Shown: positions 26,801 to 38,600, counted from the first letter of the stretch. The stretch is DNA of 64,000 bases from Symbiodinium natans (GCA_905221605.1 CAJNDS010000635.1:170001-234000), one strand, 5' to 3'. The notes: a model not told the origin generated them from the sequence alone. Program-made: numbers and translations.

Positions 26801-28560
26801 TCATGATGCTGCGGGGTTTGGGTCTCCAAGCCCGGGCCAGCTCCGGCTGATGCTCATGATGCTGCGGGGCTTGGGACTCGAAGTCCGGGCCCGCCCCAGC
26901 TGATGCTCATGATGCTGCGGGGTTTGGGTCTCGAAGCCCGGGCCAGCTCCAGCTGATGCTCATGATGCTGCGGGGTTTGGGTCGGGAAGTCCGGGCCAGC
27001 TCCGGCTGATGCTCATGATGCTGCGGGGCTCGGGTCTCGAAGTCCGGGCCCGCCCCAGCCGATGCTCAGGGTCGGAGAAGTCCGCGCCAGCCCCGGCTGA
27101 TGCGCATGATGCTGCGGGGCTTGGGTCTCGAAGTCCGGGCCCGCCCCAGCTGATGCTCATGATGCTGCGGGGTTTGGGTTTCGAAACCCCGGCCAGTTCC
27201 AGCTGATGCTCATGATGCTGCGGGGCTTGGGTCGGGGCAAGTCCGAGCGAGCTCCGGCTGATGCTCATGATGCTGCGGGGCTCGGGTCTCGAAGTCCGGG
27301 CCCGCCCCAGCTGATGCTCATGATGCTGCGGGGTTTGGGTCTCGAAGCCCGGGCCAGCTCCAGCTGATGCTCATGATGCTGCGGGGTTTGGGTCGGGAAG
27401 TCCGGGCCAGCTCCGGCTGATGCTCATGATGCTGCGGGGCTCGGGTCTCGAAGTCCGGGCCCGCCCCAGCCGATGCTCAGGGTCGGAGAAGTCCGCGCCA
27501 GCCCCGGCTGATGCGCATGATGCTGCGGGGCTTGGGTCTCGAAGTCCGGGCCCGCCCCAGCTGATGCTCATGATGCTGCGGGGTTTGGGTTTCGAAACCC
27601 CGGCCAGTTCCAGCTGATGCTCATGATGCTGCGGGGCTTGGGTCGGGGCAAGTCCGAGCGAGCTCCGGCTGATGCTCATGATGCTGCGGGGCTCGGGTCT
27701 CGAAGTCCGGGCCCGCCCCAGCTGATGCTCATGATGCTGCGGGGTTTGGGTCTCGAAGCCCGGGCCAGCTCCAGCTGATGCTCATGATGCTGCGGGGTTT
27801 GGGTTGGGGAAGTCCAGGCCAGCTCCGGCTGATGCTCATGATGCTGTGGGTCTTGGGTCTCGAAGTCCGGGCCCGCCCCAGCTGATGCTCATGATGCTGC
27901 GGGGTTTGGGGCTCGAAACCCGGGTCAGCTCCAGCTGATGCTCATGATGCTGCGGGGTTTGGGTCGGGGAAGTCCGGGCCAGCTTCGGCTGATGCTCATG
28001 ATGCTGCGGGGCTTGGGTCTCGAAGTCCGGGCCCGCCCCAGCTGATGCTCGTGATGCTGCGGGGTTTGGGTCTCGAAGCCCGGGCCAGCTCCAGCTGATG
28101 CTCATGATGCTGCGGGTTTGGGTCGGGGAAGTCCGGGCCAGCTCCGGCTGATGCTCATGATGCTGCGGGGTTTGGGTCTCGAAGTCCGGGCCCGCCCCAG
28201 CTGATGCTCATGATGCTGCGGGGTTTGGGTCTCGAAGCCCGGGCCAGCTCCAGCTGATGCTCATGGTCGGGAAAGTCCGGGCCAGCTTCGGCTGATGCTC
28301 ATGATGCTGCGGGGCTTGGGTCTCGAAGTCCGGGCCCGCCCCAGCTGATGCTCATGATGCTGCGGGGTTTGGGCCTCGAAGCCCGGGCCAGCTCCAGCTG
28401 GTGCTCATGATGCTGCGGGGTTTGGGTCCGGAAGTCCGGACCAGCTCCAGCTCATAAGCTCCGTGTTTGCGTCTCAAAGCCCGCGCCAGCTCCAGCTGAT
28501 GCTCATGATGCTGTGGGGTTTGGGTCTCGATGTCTGGCCAGCTCCAGCTGGTGTGCAATG
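23825..28560. repeat. Minisatellite, ~53-54 bp unit in 107-bp dimers
   Basis: About 85-90 tandem units over 4.7 kb. Unit A has GGGTCTCGAAGCCCGGACCA and unit B has GGGTCGGGGAAGTCCGGGCC; both end with the shared core GCTGATGCTCATGATGCTGC. In the left third (23.93-24.75 kb) A and B alternate strictly with a 107 bp period; to the right the pattern changes to variants with CCCGCCCCAGC. Units 53/54 long are not multiples of three, so frames rotate and the many Ser/Pro/His-rich frames on both strands are not evidence of a protein. No known transposon ends were seen. Confidence 0.95.
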
Positions 28561-29929
28561 TCCGGGCTCACTCGTATGAAATATGTGCCGAGATGGAAAC
28601 ATCATTAGGGCTGCACAAAGCCCTGCGCGAAACATCTTCAATCAGGGGCCACACGTGATGCGTGCCACTCCATGCGCAAAGCGTTCAAGACCTAATTAAG
28701 TTCGTCGTTTCCTTTTGTCTCAGAGCACCGAATGAAGCCCTTTACCCCCAAAACCACATCGCAAAGCCAAAGATCATGTCAAAGCCGCTTCCTCTGCCGT
28801 AGGCCCGTGTGAATCATGGCCAGAACCTGCCAGAGCTCGAGGGTTTAGGTGTATTGTTTATATTGCTTTCGGGGGGTGGGCGGGGATGTGTTCGAAACGA
28901 TGGTCCCCAGGGATGCGAACATGGAAAATATACTTAAAGTACCCAGAAGACCGGATCTTAATTCTGAAAGCTGTCCAGTCGTAGTTGCGAAGGGCGGCTT
29001 GGGGGTCAAGACGTACCTCAAGAACCCAAACCTGCTTTGTGCAGGTGTGCTTGGGGTTCCTTAGGAAGGGTTTTCAGCGGCTCAGCGGCTCGCTGTTTCA
29101 AAACTCACTGCGGGTAGTCATAAGGAGAGAACACCTCTGACTCTGTAATAAGGGAATATGGGCAACGACAGGATGATTGGGGTGGGCCTGTGCTAAAGTT
29201 TATGACATGAGGAGGGGGTTTCCCGGAATAGGGCTCACCATTTTCTGTGAGCTTCTTCGCGCATTTTGGGGTACATTAAGGGGACCCCTATTTTGCGACA
29301 GGCCCACAAGCTACATTGGGCACTTAATTCCCTAGCCCCCTATACCCGATGAAGGAGTCCGACACCCCATAAGTGACCTAAGCTCCACTCTACGGCCCCA
29401 AGCTCGAAACCTTGATCCTCAGCCCTGAAACCACAAGTCGCTGACTTTTTGTTCTCCGGGCCTCGAGATCGAAGCAAACGGCTTCAGACACCTGGTCATT
29501 TCTGCAATTTTGAGTTTCGATAACGTTTTGTGGGAGCCAGAAAAACAGGCGTCTTATAACAGGGACCCCCGAAATGGACCGTCTTCGCTTCTAGTGTTTC
29601 GAGAACAGCTGCGTTAATTTAGTAAGTTTTTGGCATTCCAGTCTCCTGGCTTTCATGAGAATCCGAATCCACCGATTCGTAGAGCTGTACAGGGCACATG
29701 AGACTGTAAGGCTTGTCGGGTCTATGAAGGATTAGGGCTCGGGCATAGGGATACACACTTCAACTCTACATTAAACCTACATTCCGGCCTTCTACTTTGC
29801 ATCCTGTAGCTGCCACGTCGCTTTGCGCTCGACGCTGCAGAAGCATTTACTTCATTCGATTGTGTCCCAAGACTAAGATCGCAGAGAAGCACCCAAAATC
29901 CTAACACCTCAATCCTAAACCCTAAGCCC

Positions 29930-30240
29930 TGAATCTTCAGTAAAACCCCGGTGCCGCGACCCGACCTCAGATTCTGGAACTGTGGACCAGCCTGGGCAGG
30001 GCAGGTTCGCCTTATAAATTCCGGCAGACATTGGCCGGGTCGCCCAATTTCAGGCTGAGGGTGTGGGCTAAACTCATCTGGGACGTCCGACGGCTCCACC
30101 CACAAATCTAGGGTTGAGGGTTTATAGGGCGCCAGCAAGGCCTGCAGAACGCGACGCTCTGTCTCTGGCAGGCTCTTACGTCCAAACGGCGAGGCTGCCG
30201 AGTACCAAGCCCCAATCGCTGAACCCAGGGTGCAGAGACT
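29930..30240 (-). CDS. Possible exon-like frame, hypothetical
   Basis: The minus-strand frame covering 29722-30315 contains about 100 residues of mixed composition (SLPETERRVLQALLAPYK, then PDEFSPHPQPEIGRPGQ and PEFIRRTCPAQAGPQFQNL), unlike the surrounding repeat. A degenerate telomeric segment (30108-30127) sits in the middle and could belong to an intron. No family is recognised. Confidence 0.2.
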
Positions 30241-31413
30241 GAAGCAAGAGGGTGGTTTCCGAAAACTAGGGCCTAGGGCGGGCCCTATATGGAACGGAAG
30301 CGTAACACGCGCCAACCCAGCATCTTAGCCAGGGACAGAGCTGCAGCCAATCTTCGCACGGCGGAGAGGGAGGCCTGGAAAAAAAAAAATCAGATGTGCG
30401 CATTGCACGGAATTCTGAGGTTTCGACTCCGGCAAGGTGATCAAGTGGTCCCTGTGATTCACGCACACAATCGCGCCCTGAATGAAGTGCTGCGGTGGAG
30501 CAACGGATCTGAATTCCTTCAGAGGCCTGCAAGAAAAACCTGCAGCCTCAAAGTCTCAGTGGTCTTTAGACTTCATTCGTGAACCCAGACCCATGAACTG
30601 GTCCATGTTGGTCAGGGCTTGGGGTGCTCGGGAACACTTAGAACCAAAACCCAAATACACCCGAAGTGTCCAATTTAAGCCTGATATAAAGATTGAAACC
30701 GTGGAGACGGGCCTTGGGCTTTAAAGGCTCTAGGGTCCACATGGGTCTACATTTGAGTGGAGAGGCCCTGCCACCCTCAACCCTGATCGCCTGGGCGCGC
30801 CAGCTCCCACTGCCTGCAGCAGAGCCCAGCTTTAGCGGGTTTCGGGTTCCCGACATTCCCAACTCCCCTAGCCGAAACCAGTTTTCGACCTTGTTGAGCT
30901 CCTCAAGCTTCAGCCCCTGTCTTACTTTAGGCGGCGGAAACTGCTGGGTTCTCCCCGCCCCCCCCCCTGTCCCCTCCGACTAGTCCAGCTTCCCCGAACC
31001 AGAACAAAGTACACATGCACAACCCGAAGCTGTTCCGAGCCACCCCCAAGCAGGCTCAGGCGCAGGCGGGAAAACATGGAGTGAAGTCCGGTCGCGGCAC
31101 CAACACCTTGACGTTGGTTGCAGAGTGTGTCTACAGCTATCTAGGTTGGCCCCTGTTAGAACCGCTGAAAAATAGTCCCTAATCTGATGCTCTTGAACCC
31201 AACACGAGAAAATATAAAATACCCCTAGCTGGGGCCCTTGCCAAGGGCCTATACCCAGCAATGTAAGCCCCAACCACCAATGAATCACCCCAAATCGCGG
31301 TTTGGCCCTAGCACCTGCAAAGCTTCACAAAAAAGGCTTAACGAGTCAAGCCCTTAACAAAAGGCTTCACGAGTCAAGCCCTTAAAGTCCCTTCGCCCAA
31401 TATAGCATCTGTA

Positions 31414-31500
31414 CAAACCCTAAACCCTAAACCCGTAAACCCTACACCCTAAACCCTAAATCCCTAAAGCCTAGACCCTAAACCCTAAACCCTAAACCCC
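31414..31500 (-). repeat. Interstitial telomeric repeat, degenerate
   Basis: CCCTAAA units mixed with CCGTAAA and CCCTACA variants over about 85 bp. Confidence 0.9.
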
Positions 31501-32054
31501 CCATTTTGAGCTCTGCTGAAGTGTGGCGCCTCCAGGCATCGCACTGCCGCGAGCGGAGCTCTGCCTACCGCGATGGGTTTTGGGGGTTTGGGGGTTTAGG
31601 GTTTAGGGCTACTAGGCCTTAGAAACCCCCAGAACCCCTTTGAGGGGGTTTTAGGGTAAAGATAGCCCATTCCGGCTAGAAGCAGATGTGCTTGGCTTGG
31701 GAGGTTTTGCGGGAGGAGCCAGGGATTTCGGCTACAGGATTTCATCAGATTCAGACCAGGGCTGTACACTTCACGACATGGGCGTTTTGGTTTTTGGGCT
31801 GTCGTTTTTACCTTACAGCTTTTCGACCTGCTTTGCCAGAGATGTCTAGTCGACGAGGCTACACGGAGCCCGCCATGCTCGAAAGCCGTGGGCGCTGGGC
31901 CTTGGGGACTCTGATCATTATCAGGTTCTTCTAAGGGGTGCCTTGGACTCTTGCCTTGAAGGACAGTTGCAACACTACCTGCGGGCTTCCGTTTTTTCCG
32001 ACTCAGTAAGGGGCAATTGCTACAAAAGACCGTCGGGAAAAAGAGGTCAAAGGG

Positions 32055-32156
32055 CCCTAAACCCTAAACCCTAACCCTAAACCCTAAACCCTAAACCCTA
32101 AACAGGCCCTAAACCCTAAACCCTAAACCCTAAACCCTAAACCCGAAACCCTACAC
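32055..32156 (-). repeat. Interstitial telomeric repeat, two blocks
   Basis: Two blocks of CCCTAAA units separated by CAGGCCCTAAAC, about 13 units in all. Confidence 0.93.
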
Positions 32157-33115
32157 CCAGAAGTCACCCCAAGTCCCCCATCCCAGAAGTGCCTCCGGAG
32201 CTGCTGTCTACCCAGCGAAGGGCACTGAACCTTGACACTGCCTCAGGGCCGCCGAGGGTTTATATGAAGTATAGGGTACATATTTCTTGCACTGCGGACT
32301 CGAGGTCGTGAATCATATCAAGGTGAGACAGCTTAGATTTGTGCTTAGTAGGGTATATATTTCTTGTACCCCCAAAAGGACACCAAGTACATACACTCAC
32401 CAATCTTCAAAAGGAGCCTTATATGAACTCACCAAAAACAGGAACATGAACCCTGTTTCATAATATGGGGTTTTCATAGGGTAGAAACAGGGTTTTAATC
32501 GAGTTTTCATAGGGTATATAAAAGGGTCTTAATGGGGTTTAGGGAGGTTGTAAAATGTGAAGGGTGCTGGGCTTCGGGTTTGCCTAGGACATGATGGTTC
32601 AGGCTTCTGACCCCGGACTCTCTCCCAAAGGGCTTGGGTGGGTGTTGGGCTGGTGTGGAGCTGGCACGGTTTTGATCGCTTTCTAGAGGATTTCAGGATC
32701 TAGGATTTCAAACTAAAGCAGTCTAGGGTTTAGGAGCTGTAATTAAGGAGTTTGGGGCGCCAAGGCTACAACAAACACTCAATGTGGGAATGTGAGGAGC
32801 TTGTCTTGCTGTGAGGCACAGAAAAATGCCTTTCTAGGGCGTTCGTAGAATCTGAGTTTGCCGCAAGCACTGCGCTCTGTAGCTGTCCTGGGCCATGCCA
32901 TAAAAAGAAAGGAAAAGTGCATGTGTAATGGGCCAACACCATCCAACACCAAGTACAGCGTGATGCTCCCTATTCCTTTTTCGAGTCTCTAGGCACGCCT
33001 GCAGCATAGCTGCTTCCCTAGTCTGTCAGGGATGCCGCTGCGAGTTCTAAAAGCAATCATCCCCTTAAAATGGGGATAACGGCCCACTTTCAGTGGACTG
33101 AGCCTGTCTTCATCC

Positions 33116-33364
33116 TCAAGGGTTGAAGAAGCCGCTGATGTTGGCGAACAAGGACGCAATGCCAAACACAGTAATTCCGATAATGTACGTATCGGGGGTC
33201 ATGTCACCCAGTGCGCCGTCAGCGCCACCTCGTGCCTCCATCTGAACTGCTGGCGCGCGGAGAGACTTGCTTGCAGGTGCTGGAGTTGTGCCCACGAAGC
33301 AAAGCATCGCAGAGCAGCCAAGGGCCAACACCAAGAAGGCGAGCAAAGAGCTGGAGCGGGCCAT
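33116..33364 (-). CDS. Small plastid-targeted-type membrane protein, tandem copy 1
   Basis: An 82-residue protein from an ATG at 33364. Residues 1-24 form a hydrophobic signal-peptide-like segment (SSSLLAFLVLALGCSAMLC), followed at once by FVGTTPAPASKSL, an Ala/Pro/Ser/Lys stretch starting with Phe. This resembles the signal peptide plus FVAP-type transit motif of peridinin-plastid proteins. After an acidic linker (GGADGALGDM) a single predicted membrane segment follows (TYIIGITVFGIASLFANIS), ending in GFFNP. The size and layout suggest a small thylakoid (photosystem or cytochrome complex) subunit, but I cannot name it. It is the most 3' copy of five in the direction of transcription. Together with copy 5 it carries variant bases (GTACGTATCGGGGG, TCACCCA) that differ from copies 2-4. 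Confidence 0.85.
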   Translation of the reverse strand: MARSSSLLAFLVLALGCSAMLCFVGTTPAPASKSLRAPAVQMEARGGADGALGDMTPDTYIIGITVFGIASLFANISGFFNP

Positions 33365-33680
33365 TGCAAATCTTGGGAAAGCTGGCACAGGAGAAGGAGC
33401 GACCACCAACAACTATATGCGGCTTAAGCTGAAAGTAGCCGACGCGTGGGCATGCCTGTAGCTGCTGCGATCACTGCATGACTGCGTCTACTGGCCAACA
33501 CGTGCCAACTCCAAGTACAGAATGATGATCCCTATTATGCCTTTTTCGAGTCTCTCAGCACGCCTGCAGCGTAGCTCCTTCCCTCGTTTGTCAGGGACGC
33601 CGCTGCGACTTCTAAGAAGCAATGATCCCCTTAAAATGGGGGAACGGCCCACGTTCAGTGGACTGAGCCTGTCTTCATCC

Positions 33681-33929
33681 TCAAGGGTTGAAGAAGCCGC
33701 TGATGTTGGCGAACAAGGATGCAATGCCAAACACAGTAATTCCGATAATGTAGGTGTCCGGAGTCATGTCGCCCAGTGCGCCGTCAGCGCCACCTCGTGC
33801 CTCCATCTGAACTGCTGGCGCGCGGAGAGACTTGCTTGCAGGTGCGGGAGTTGTGCCCACGAAGCAAAGCATCGCAGAGCAGCCAAGGGCCAACACCAAG
33901 AAGGCGAGCAAAGAGCTGGAGCGGGCCAT
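33681..33929 (-). CDS. Small plastid-targeted-type membrane protein, tandem copy 2
   Basis: Encodes the same 82 residues as copy 1; the DNA differs at several silent sites (GTAGGTGTCCGGAG form). The stop codon lies 565 bp from that of copy 1. Its 5' flank (ACAGGAGAAGGAGCG on the plus strand) matches copy 1 and not copies 3-5. Confidence 0.85.
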   Translation of the reverse strand: MARSSSLLAFLVLALGCSAMLCFVGTTPAPASKSLRAPAVQMEARGGADGALGDMTPDTYIIGITVFGIASLFANISGFFNP

Positions 33930-34254
33930 TGCAAATCTTGGGAAAGCTGGCACAGGAGAAGGAGCGACCACCAACAACTATATGCGGCTCAAGCTGAAAG
34001 TGGCCGACGCGTGGGCATGCCCGTAGCTGCTGCGATCACTGCATGACTGGGCCTACTGGCCAACACATGCCAACTCCAAGTACAGAATGATGATCCCTAT
34101 TATGCCTTTTTCGAGTCTCTCAGCATGCCTGCAGCGTAGCTCCTTCCCTCGTTTGTCAGGGATGCCGCTGCGACTTCTAAGAAGCAATGATCCCCTTAAA
34201 ATGGGGGAGCGGCCCACGTTCAGTGGACTCAGTGGACTGAGCCTGTCTTCATCC

Positions 34255-34503
34255 TCAAGGGTTGAAGAAGCCGCTGATGTTGGCGAACAAGGATGCAATG
34301 CCAAACACAGTAATTCCGATAATGTAGGTGTCCGGAGTCATGTCGCCCAGTGCGCCATCAGCGCCACCTCGTGCCTCCATCTGAACTGCTGGCGCGCGGA
34401 GAGACTTGCTTGCAGGTGCTGGAGTTGTGCCCACGAAGCAAAGCATCGCAGAGCAGCCAAGGGCCAACACCAAGAAGGCGAGCAAAGAGCTGGAGCGGGC
34501 CAT
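34255..34503 (-). CDS. Small plastid-targeted-type membrane protein, tandem copy 3
   Basis: Encodes the same 82 residues. Spacing from copy 2 is 574 bp. The 3' spacer carries a 9-bp duplication (CAGTGGACTCAGTGGACTGA) also seen after copy 4 but not after the others. Confidence 0.85.
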   Translation of the reverse strand: MARSSSLLAFLVLALGCSAMLCFVGTTPAPASKSLRAPAVQMEARGGADGALGDMTPDTYIIGITVFGIASLFANISGFFNP

Positions 34504-34835
34504 TGCAAATCTTGGGAAAGCTGGCAAAGGAGCGGGAGCGATCACCAACAACTATATGCAGCTCAGGCTGAAAATGGCGCCGGCGAGCGGGCACGCCTAC
34601 AGTCCTACAGCTGCTGCCATCATTGCGTGACTGCAAAATCTGGCCAACACCATCCAACACCAAGTACAGCGTGATGCTCCCTATGCCTTTTTCGAGTCGC
34701 TCAGCACGCCTGCAGCGTAGCTCCTTCCCTCGTTTGTCAGGGATGCCGCTGCGACTTCTAAGAAGCAATGATCCCCTTAAAATGTGGGAACGGCCCACGT
34801 TCAGTGGACTCAGTGGACTGAGCCTGTCTTCATCC

Positions 34836-35084
34836 TCAAGGGTTGAAGAAGCCGCTGATGTTGGCGAACAAGGATGCAATGCCAAACACAGTAATTCCGA
34901 TAATGTAGGTGTCCGGAGTCATGTCGCCCAGTGCGCCGTCAGCGCCACCTCGTGCCTCCATCTGAACTGCTGGCGCGCGGAGAGACTTGCTTGCAGGTGC
35001 TGGAGTTGTGCCCACGAAGCAAAGCATCGCAGAGCAGCCAAGGGCCAACACCAAGAAGGCGAGCAAAGAGCTGGAGCGGGCCAT
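34836..35084 (-). CDS. Small plastid-targeted-type membrane protein, tandem copy 4
   Basis: Encodes the same 82 residues. Spacing from copy 3 is 581 bp. Almost identical to copy 3 in both gene and spacer, which suggests a recent duplication or conversion. Confidence 0.85.
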   Translation of the reverse strand: MARSSSLLAFLVLALGCSAMLCFVGTTPAPASKSLRAPAVQMEARGGADGALGDMTPDTYIIGITVFGIASLFANISGFFNP

Positions 35085-35407
35085 TGCAAATCTTGGGAAA
35101 GCTGGCAAAGGAGCGGGAGCGATCACCAACAACTATATGCGGCTCAGGCTGAAAATGGCGCCGGCGAGCGGGCACGCCTACAGTCCTACAGCTGCTGCCA
35201 TCACTGCGTGACTGCAAAATCTGGCCAACACCATCCAACACCAAGTACAGCGTGATGCTCCCTATTCCTTTTTCGAGTCTCTAGGCACGCCTGCAGCATA
35301 GCTGCTTCCCTAGTCTGTCAGGGATGCCGCTGCGAGTTCTAAAAGCAATCATCCCCTTAAAATGGGGATAACGGCCCACTTTCAGTGGACTGAGCCTGTC
35401 TTCATCC

Positions 35408-35656
35408 TCAAGGGTTGAAGAAGCCGCTGATGTTGGCGAACAGGGACGCAATGCCAAACACAGTAATTCCGATAATGTACGTATCGGGGGTCATGTCACC
35501 CAGTGCGCCGTCAGCGCCACCTCGTGCCTCCATCTGAACTGCTGGCGAGCGGAGAGACTTGCTTGCAGGTGCTGGAGTTGTGCCCACGAAGCAAAGCATC
35601 GCAGAGCAGCCAAGGGCCAACACCAAGAAGGCGAGCAAAGAGCTGGAGCGGGCCAT
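35408..35656 (-). CDS. Small plastid-targeted-type membrane protein, tandem copy 5 (5'-most)
   Basis: An 82-residue frame with one substitution in the transit region (LRSPAVQ in place of LRAPAVQ). Its silent-site pattern near the C-terminal end and its 3' spacer match copy 1, while its 5' flank resembles copies 3 and 4. One A is missing just upstream of the ATG, so the upstream frame stays open to 35860, but the ATG at 35656 is the start shared by all copies. Confidence 0.83.
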   Translation of the reverse strand: MARSSSLLAFLVLALGCSAMLCFVGTTPAPASKSLRSPAVQMEARGGADGALGDMTPDTYIIGITVFGIASLFANISGFFNP

Positions 35657-38600
35657 TGCAATCTTGGGAAGGCTGGCAAAGGAGCGGGCGCGATCACCAA
35701 CAACTATATGCGGCTCAGGCTGAAAATGGCGCCGGCGAGCGGGCACACCTACAGCTCTGCGTGACTGCAAGTTCCTGGCCAAAGCCATCCAACACCTAAT
35801 CGTGCCTGACGTTCCCTGTTCCTTTCTTGAGTGGGATACTGCTGTGAGCTTCGAGAACATGGGATACCGGGCCAGGAGGCAGCTAACCTCCGGGAATCAG
35901 GGCCCACTCTGGGTCCTATAGCTGAGTGCCCGGCTTTCCGTCAACCCGGATGGTAGCCGAAGGCTCCTGTTAGACTGGAGCGGGCCGTTGGTGGTGGTTC
36001 GGTGAGATTGGGACGGCTCGGGCTGCTTGACGTGACATGGCTCGAATTCCGAGCCCCAAACACCCCAATGGCACAATGCGTCTGGGTGGGATTTTCAGGG
36101 TTGTAACCTTACCACACATACTTACATATCAAGTATTGGTATAAGGCTTATCAGAGGATTCTACTGGGAGGTGTGAGGTGTGAAGTAGCCACAAGATGTA
36201 GCAAGCATGTCGCGGCTCCTCTCTAGGCTTTCTGTGCCTCGGCCGTGCGTTGGGGAATCGGAAAGACTGAGGGTGTTGGGGTTTACGTAGGCTTTGGAGG
36301 AACGAATACATGCATATTATATATACATATATAGGGTTCTTAAGGAACCTAGGCCGAAATAAATAAACGAGCAATCAAATAAGTAGTAGGTAGGCAGTTG
36401 GCGGTTTAGGGAAGGGCATGGATGCATTTTGCTGCGCATGCCGGGACACTGTTTTTGCCACCCCCCCCCCCCCCCCCCCCCACATCCTGTTCGTATCGAC
36501 TGAGTCTTGCTGTTCGCTAGTAGGGAACGAAAGAGAAGGAGTAGCAGTTTTTAGCTATAGTAGAGTAGTAGCTCTACCCCATTCTTTCATGCCCTACTGC
36601 TTACCAAACGTGAGGAGGCAAAGCCCTTCAACCTCCCCTGAGCGCAGGGCCCTGTGGCCGAGACGGAGACGGATGGCGAGGGCCAATCTGAGTACCTCTG
36701 TGCGGTGTGCGGCCCAGGTTTAACGACAGGGTAAGGAGAGGATAAGGGAACAAGGATTCCAGGGAGATGGGGATAGCTGCATTGACAGAGACGAAGATCT
36801 AGCATCCAACCGTCTTTCCCTTAAGCGCGCTGGCGCACACGCCGTGTCGTGAAGGTTGGGCGCTGGCTGCCAGAGGGCCTGGGCTAAGGGCGAATTGGGG
36901 TTTCTGCCTGCGCGAGGAGCACATCTGGAATCCGAGCAAAGGCGGCAAGCGGGCTTAAGAAATTCGGACCCTAGACAGGTTCTATTCAAGTGTTCTCAAG
37001 AGTGTTCCTTCACGTGCTTCAAGAAGACCTACTGGTAGCCATGGGTTGTGTGCATGCACCTAGGCCCGACACTTGGCTGCAGGCTTCCTAAAACCTGCAG
37101 ACAACACACATAAAACAGTTAGATTGCCCCGAGGCAGGGAAGCTTAAAACGGGCGCTCTCCCAAACTACTGTGCACGTGTGGATGCACTCATATGACCCC
37201 AAAGAGCGGATGCCTCGACGTCGTGCGCGCGCAGCGCTATCAACAAATCCTCGTGGGCGCTCAAGGCTTGTTGGATTCGGAGGCTGCGGCTGGTTAGGGT
37301 TCTTAGGCTGCTTCGGGGGTGCACCACGTATCGACAGAACAATCGCGCACTGACAGGTGAAGCTACCGGTGCCGCTTTATCCGGCCTCCTGCGTCGCCAC
37401 GAGGCGTTCCCGAACGAGGTCTGCATGATCCTCGTGCATTCGCTCATGGCTCAGAATTTGAGGCAGATCCTTGCACGAAAGGATGGGGGCCTCAGTGGAC
37501 TGGGGACCTGAGACGGGATCAGGGGGGGCTGCTGAGGTACCTTTCAATGAGAAGTAAGCTGATCAGGGCCCCATGGCTTAATAATACAAGTAAAGCTCGG
37601 AGGTTTCCTCGACCAGCTCGAGACGAGCTCGCGGCCGGGGGATCAAGCGGTGAAGCAAGGCACCATCCTGAAGGAGTACGGCGTTGGGGTTCTGAAGGTT
37701 TAGTGAGTTTAGTGTGTTAGTGCTGGGCATTATGATATATACTTTGAGTAGGTCCAGGGCTTCGGGGGGGGGGGGGTCTACTGTAGAAACTTCGGGCTGA
37801 GGATGCAGAAAGAAGACCTGCCTAGTGCTTCGATTTCGGGGGCAAGTAGCCAGAGGGGGACATTGGGACCCACAACCCCCCAGACCGAGTTTCGTGCGAT
37901 GAAGCGAGGGCATCACCATGTCTGAAAGGCCGAAGTCTACAAACCCAAGCATGGCTCAGGCGCAGGCAGTCGGGAACGACTTGCCGCCTTCACAGGGCGG
38001 TTAAGGTAACCCTAAACCCTAAACCCTAAACCCTCTACACCAGCAAAGTCTAGTAAAAGCCTGCAGAGCCCATTCGCCTCGGGGGTTGTGAGGTTAGTTG
38101 GGAAACCTGCTGCCAAACTCTGCAGGGACACTGCGACTTAGCTGAAAGCCTGATCCCACAAAACAACTTTGAAGCTGCAACCCCAAATCCTGAAGTTCTG
38201 GTTTCTACTGCGAAGACCCGAAGCCGAATCTGAATCTGCCGCCTGCGCCGCCCGCCGCATCTTTGTTGCCGGGCCTCCACTGCGTAAGGAAAAAGTTTAA
38301 GTTCAACTATTCGGTTAAGGAAGAATGGGGCCCTAAACCCCAGTCCCAAAATCCCCTAAAATCCTTAGCCAAGCAGAACTGGGCTCCAGGCTCCCGCACA
38401 GGGGCATACTGAAAGCCTCGGCCGTCTGTAAGCACTCGAAGCGCTTACTCTAGGGACCTGTTAGTTACGCTGCCTAGGGGATTATCCAGCTTTAGGGGTT
38501 AGACAACACAAATTGGTTTGTGTCCTGGGCTGCTAGAGCAATTGGAGCCTGACGCTATGCACAACACGATGCATCAGATTTAGGAGGGGGGGGGGTGAAA

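Larger units (their letters stand above)
28561..33115. other. Spacer between minisatellite and tandem gene array
   Basis: Overlapping open frames at 29722-30583 on both strands have unusual complexity for this spacer (for example the stretch SLPETERRVLQALLAPYK on minus), but no domain or splice pattern is recognised. Telomeric arrays occur at 31414-31500 and 32055-32156, and a local 28-bp duplication at 31335-31388. Confidence 0.45.
32920..35760 (-). repeat. Five-copy tandem gene array, period 565-581 bp
   Basis: Gene bodies of 249 bp alternate with spacers of about 315-330 bp. Spacers are conserved too, including AGTCTCT/CAGCACGCCTGCAGC and CCCCTTAAAATGGGG segments (the last is a short palindrome). 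Such head-to-tail arrays with short conserved spacers are typical of highly expressed dinoflagellate genes. Confidence 0.9.

Noticed and set aside
23745-28558. Many Ser/Pro/His- or Met/Leu-rich frames in the minisatellite
   Set aside because: Unit length is not a multiple of three and the same words are read in all frames on both strands.
23825-28560. CRISPR array
   Set aside because: The repeats are directly adjacent with no unique spacers, and the context is eukaryotic.
33211-35255. Plus-strand frames of 73-210 codons across the tandem array
   Set aside because: They lie antisense to the five conserved genes and run through spacer.
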